From NCBI GenBank assembly GCA_003640335.1, contig RBKG01000083.1:1-6621 (forward strand): a DNA stretch of 6,621 nt, written 5' to 3'. Every line of letters starts with the position of its first letter. Positions within the stretch are counted from its first letter, which is position 1. Made by a program: the position numbers and the translations under genes. The notes beneath the pieces were generated by a model. That model searched no databases, had not been told where the DNA came from, and saw only the letters and a list, made by a program, of their open reading frames with translations. This DNA is from Porphyromonas sp. (GTDB lineage Bacteria; Bacteroidota; Bacteroidia; Bacteroidales; Porphyromonadaceae). Of the stretch, positions 5,169 through 6,621 are shown piece by piece.

Positions 5169-6461
5169 TTATTCTACAGTTATCAAAAAGTAATTTTTCT
5201 TTCCTTTCTGCACAAGGAGGTAACGATTGCCGAGCAAGTCCCCTGTGCCGATGAGTTGCTCGTGGTCGCTAAGCTTTTCCTTGTTTAGGCTAACACCTCC
5301 ACCAGCGATGAGCTTACGCAATTCACCCTTAGAAGGGAAGACAGCTGCGTGCTCAGTGAATAAGTCAATCACCTTAGCTCCTGCTTCGAGGACAGAGCGG
5401 CTCACAGTGAACTGAGGTACGCCCTCAAATACGCTAGCTATCATCTCTGGGCTTAGGTGCTGAAGGTTTTCTTTTGTCCCCTGACCGAAGAGTATGCTTG
5501 AAGCCTCTACCGCTGCTTCGTAGTCTTCACGGCTATGCACGAGTACAGTAATTTCTTCTGCTAGTCTCTTCTGCAAAGGGCGTAGGTGTGGTTGCTCAGC
5601 TTGTTCGGCTTCTAAAGCTTCTATTTCTTCTTGTGTGAGCGTCGTGAAAATACGAATATAACGACCAGCGTCAGCATCGCTCACATTGAGCCAGAACTGA
5701 TAGAAGGCATACGGACTAGTGCGTTCAGGGTCTAGCCATACATTACCGCTCTCAGTCTTTCCGAACTTACCTCCGTCAGCCTTTGTGATGAGTGGGCATA
5801 CTAGGGCGTATGCTTCGCCTCCATCTTTACGGCGGATAAGTTCTGTTCCCGTAGTAATGTTACCCCATTGGTCAGAGCCACCCATCTGTAGACGGCAGTT
5901 TTCTTCACGATAGAGGTGGAGATAGTCGTAGCCTTGTAGCAACTGATAACTGAACTCGGTGAATGACATACCTTCGCCTTCGCCATTAAGACGCTTCTTA
6001 ACCGAATCCTTCGCCATCATATAATTAACGGTAATGTGCTTACCAATATCGCGAATGAACTCAAGGAAGCTGTAAGACTTCATCCAGTCGTAGTTATTGA
6101 CGAGCTTGGCCGCATTAGGGGCATCGCTATCAAAATCAAGGAACTTAGATAGTTGCTTCTTAATACCTGCGATATTCTTCGCTAGCGTCTCAGCGTCGAG
6201 GAGGTTACGCTCAGCACTCTTCATTGATGGGTCTCCAATCATACCTGTAGCACCACCGATAAGCGCTAGAGGCTTATGTCCGCACTGCTGTAGATGGCGG
6301 AGCATCATCACCCCCACGAGGTGACCTATATGTAGAGAATCTGCTGTAGGGTCAATGCCGACATAACCAGCCACTTGGTGCTGCATCATATACTCTTCCG
6401 TACCCGGAAACATATCGTGAATCATTCCCCTCCAACGGAGCTCTTCTACAAAGTTCTTCAT
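5169..6461 (-). CDS. tyrS: Tyrosyl-tRNA synthetase
   Basis: This class I aminoacyl-tRNA synthetase attaches tyrosine to tRNA-Tyr in the cytosol. At 430 aa it has the normal bacterial length and all parts. The Rossmann-fold catalytic domain has [14 protein letters not shown] (35-48), which contains the HIGH motif at 44-47. Tyrosine-pocket segments are [10 protein letters not shown] (174-183) and [10 protein letters not shown] (192-201). The KMSKS loop is present as KFGKT (232-236), as in other bacterial TyrRS. An alpha-helical anticodon-binding region follows, then an S4-like RNA-binding domain at about 360-430. It appears to be the first gene of the leftward cluster, with an upstream region of at least 160 nt and an A/T-rich translation start lacking a Shine-Dalgarno sequence. 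No T-box leader is seen. The reading frame is intact. Confidence 0.97.
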   Translation of the reverse strand: MKNFVEELRWRGMIHDMFPGTEEYMMQHQVAGYVGIDPTADSLHIGHLVGVMMLRHLQQCGHKPLALIGGATGMIGDPSMKSAERNLLDAETLAKNIAGIKKQLSKFLDFDSDAPNAAKLVNNYDWMKSYSFLEFIRDIGKHITVNYMMAKDSVKKRLNGEGEGMSFTEFSYQLLQGYDYLHLYREENCRLQMGGSDQWGNITTGTELIRRKDGGEAYALVCPLITKADGGKFGKTESGNVWLDPERTSPYAFYQFWLNVSDADAGRYIRIFTTLTQEEIEALEAEQAEQPHLRPLQKRLAEEITVLVHSREDYEAAVEASSILFGQGTKENLQHLSPEMIASVFEGVPQFTVSRSVLEAGAKVIDLFTEHAAVFPSKGELRKLIAGGGVSLNKEKLSDHEQLIGTGDLLGNRYLLVQKGKKNYFLITVE

Positions 6462-6584
6462 ATATCTTCTATTATTTAATTATTCAAAATATACTCTATC
6501 TAAAGTCCATTGCTCAAGATATTGTCATCTGCTCTTGACGCTTCTAAGGTGTTGAGATTGACTTTTCTTGCGAGTAGGACCTAG

Positions 6585-6592
6585 CAAAGATA
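6585..6592 (-). promoter_or_regulatory. Candidate -7 box (TATCTTTG) for the tyrS cluster
   Basis: On the minus strand TATCTTTG fits TAnnTTTG exactly and lies about 125 nt before the tyrS start. No clear TTTG -33 box is found at the 19-21 nt spacing; this part is very close to the window end. If used, transcription would begin near 6578 and give a leader of roughly 115 nt. That leader contains a 6-bp inverted repeat (TCAAGA 6514-6519 with TCTTGA 6533-6538), a weak hairpin. No other gene is visible between 6462 and 6621. Confidence 0.4.
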
Positions 6593-6621
6593 CTCATAAA
6601 TAGATAAATGCACTATGAACC

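Noticed and set aside
6462..6621. T-box or other tRNA-sensing leader before tyrS
   Set aside because: No T-box sequence (AGGGUGGNACCGCG-like), no terminator hairpin with U-tract, and T-boxes are not typical of this phylum; only a weak 6-bp inverted repeat is present.
1..6621. Mobile element, CRISPR array or defence system
   Set aside because: No direct-repeat array, transposase, integrase, terminal inverted repeats flanking a cargo, or nuclease/toxin domain was seen; the genes are housekeeping or regulatory.

Overview
The window reads as an ordinary chromosomal segment of a Bacteroidota bacterium, most likely order Bacteroidales (a Porphyromonas-like oral or gut anaerobe is plausible, but the species cannot be fixed from this sequence). 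Four things point that way. There are promoter boxes of the TTTG / TAnnTTTG type, most starts lack a Shine-Dalgarno sequence, the radical SAM enzyme closely resembles Bacteroides anaerobic sulfatase-maturing enzymes, and the S41 protease is long and carries a signal peptide.

All genes lie on the minus strand, so transcription runs from high to low coordinates. A tight cluster starts at the right end: tyrS (5169-6461), a secreted PDZ/S41 carboxyl-terminal processing protease (3504-5165, 3 nt after tyrS), a zinc-ribbon/FHA protein (2935-3504, overlapping the protease stop by 1 nt) and a DtxR/MntR-type metalloregulator with two C-terminal FeoA/SH3-like domains (1941-2912, 22 nt gap). These four are probably one operon with a promoter near 6585. 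After 68 nt comes a radical SAM/SPASM sulfatase maturase (610-1872) with a perfect Shine-Dalgarno sequence, unlike its neighbours.

The only long non-coding stretch is 90-609. Its right part (401-609) holds two inverted repeats that may end the upstream operon. At 369-400 there is an almost ideal Bacteroidota promoter reading leftward. The 280 nt between it and the next gene are rich in RNA-like structure: a closing helix, two hairpins whose G.U pairs form only in the minus-strand RNA, a U-tract, and a set of mutually exclusive GCUCG/CGAGC pairings. This could be a free non-coding RNA (a 6S-like RNA is one possibility) or a structured, possibly regulatory 5' leader. The leader would belong to a gene cut by the left window edge (1-89), which encodes a clear lipoprotein signal peptide.

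Functionally the window combines translation (TyrRS), envelope protein quality control (S41 protease), probable phosphothreonine-dependent signalling (FHA), metal-dependent regulation (DtxR-FeoA) and oxygen-sensitive post-translational activation of sulfatases. The genes look like a housekeeping cluster rather than a defence or mobile island: I saw no transposase, integrase, CRISPR array, tRNA or rRNA. The most unusual material is the structured RNA region and the architecture of the DtxR protein.
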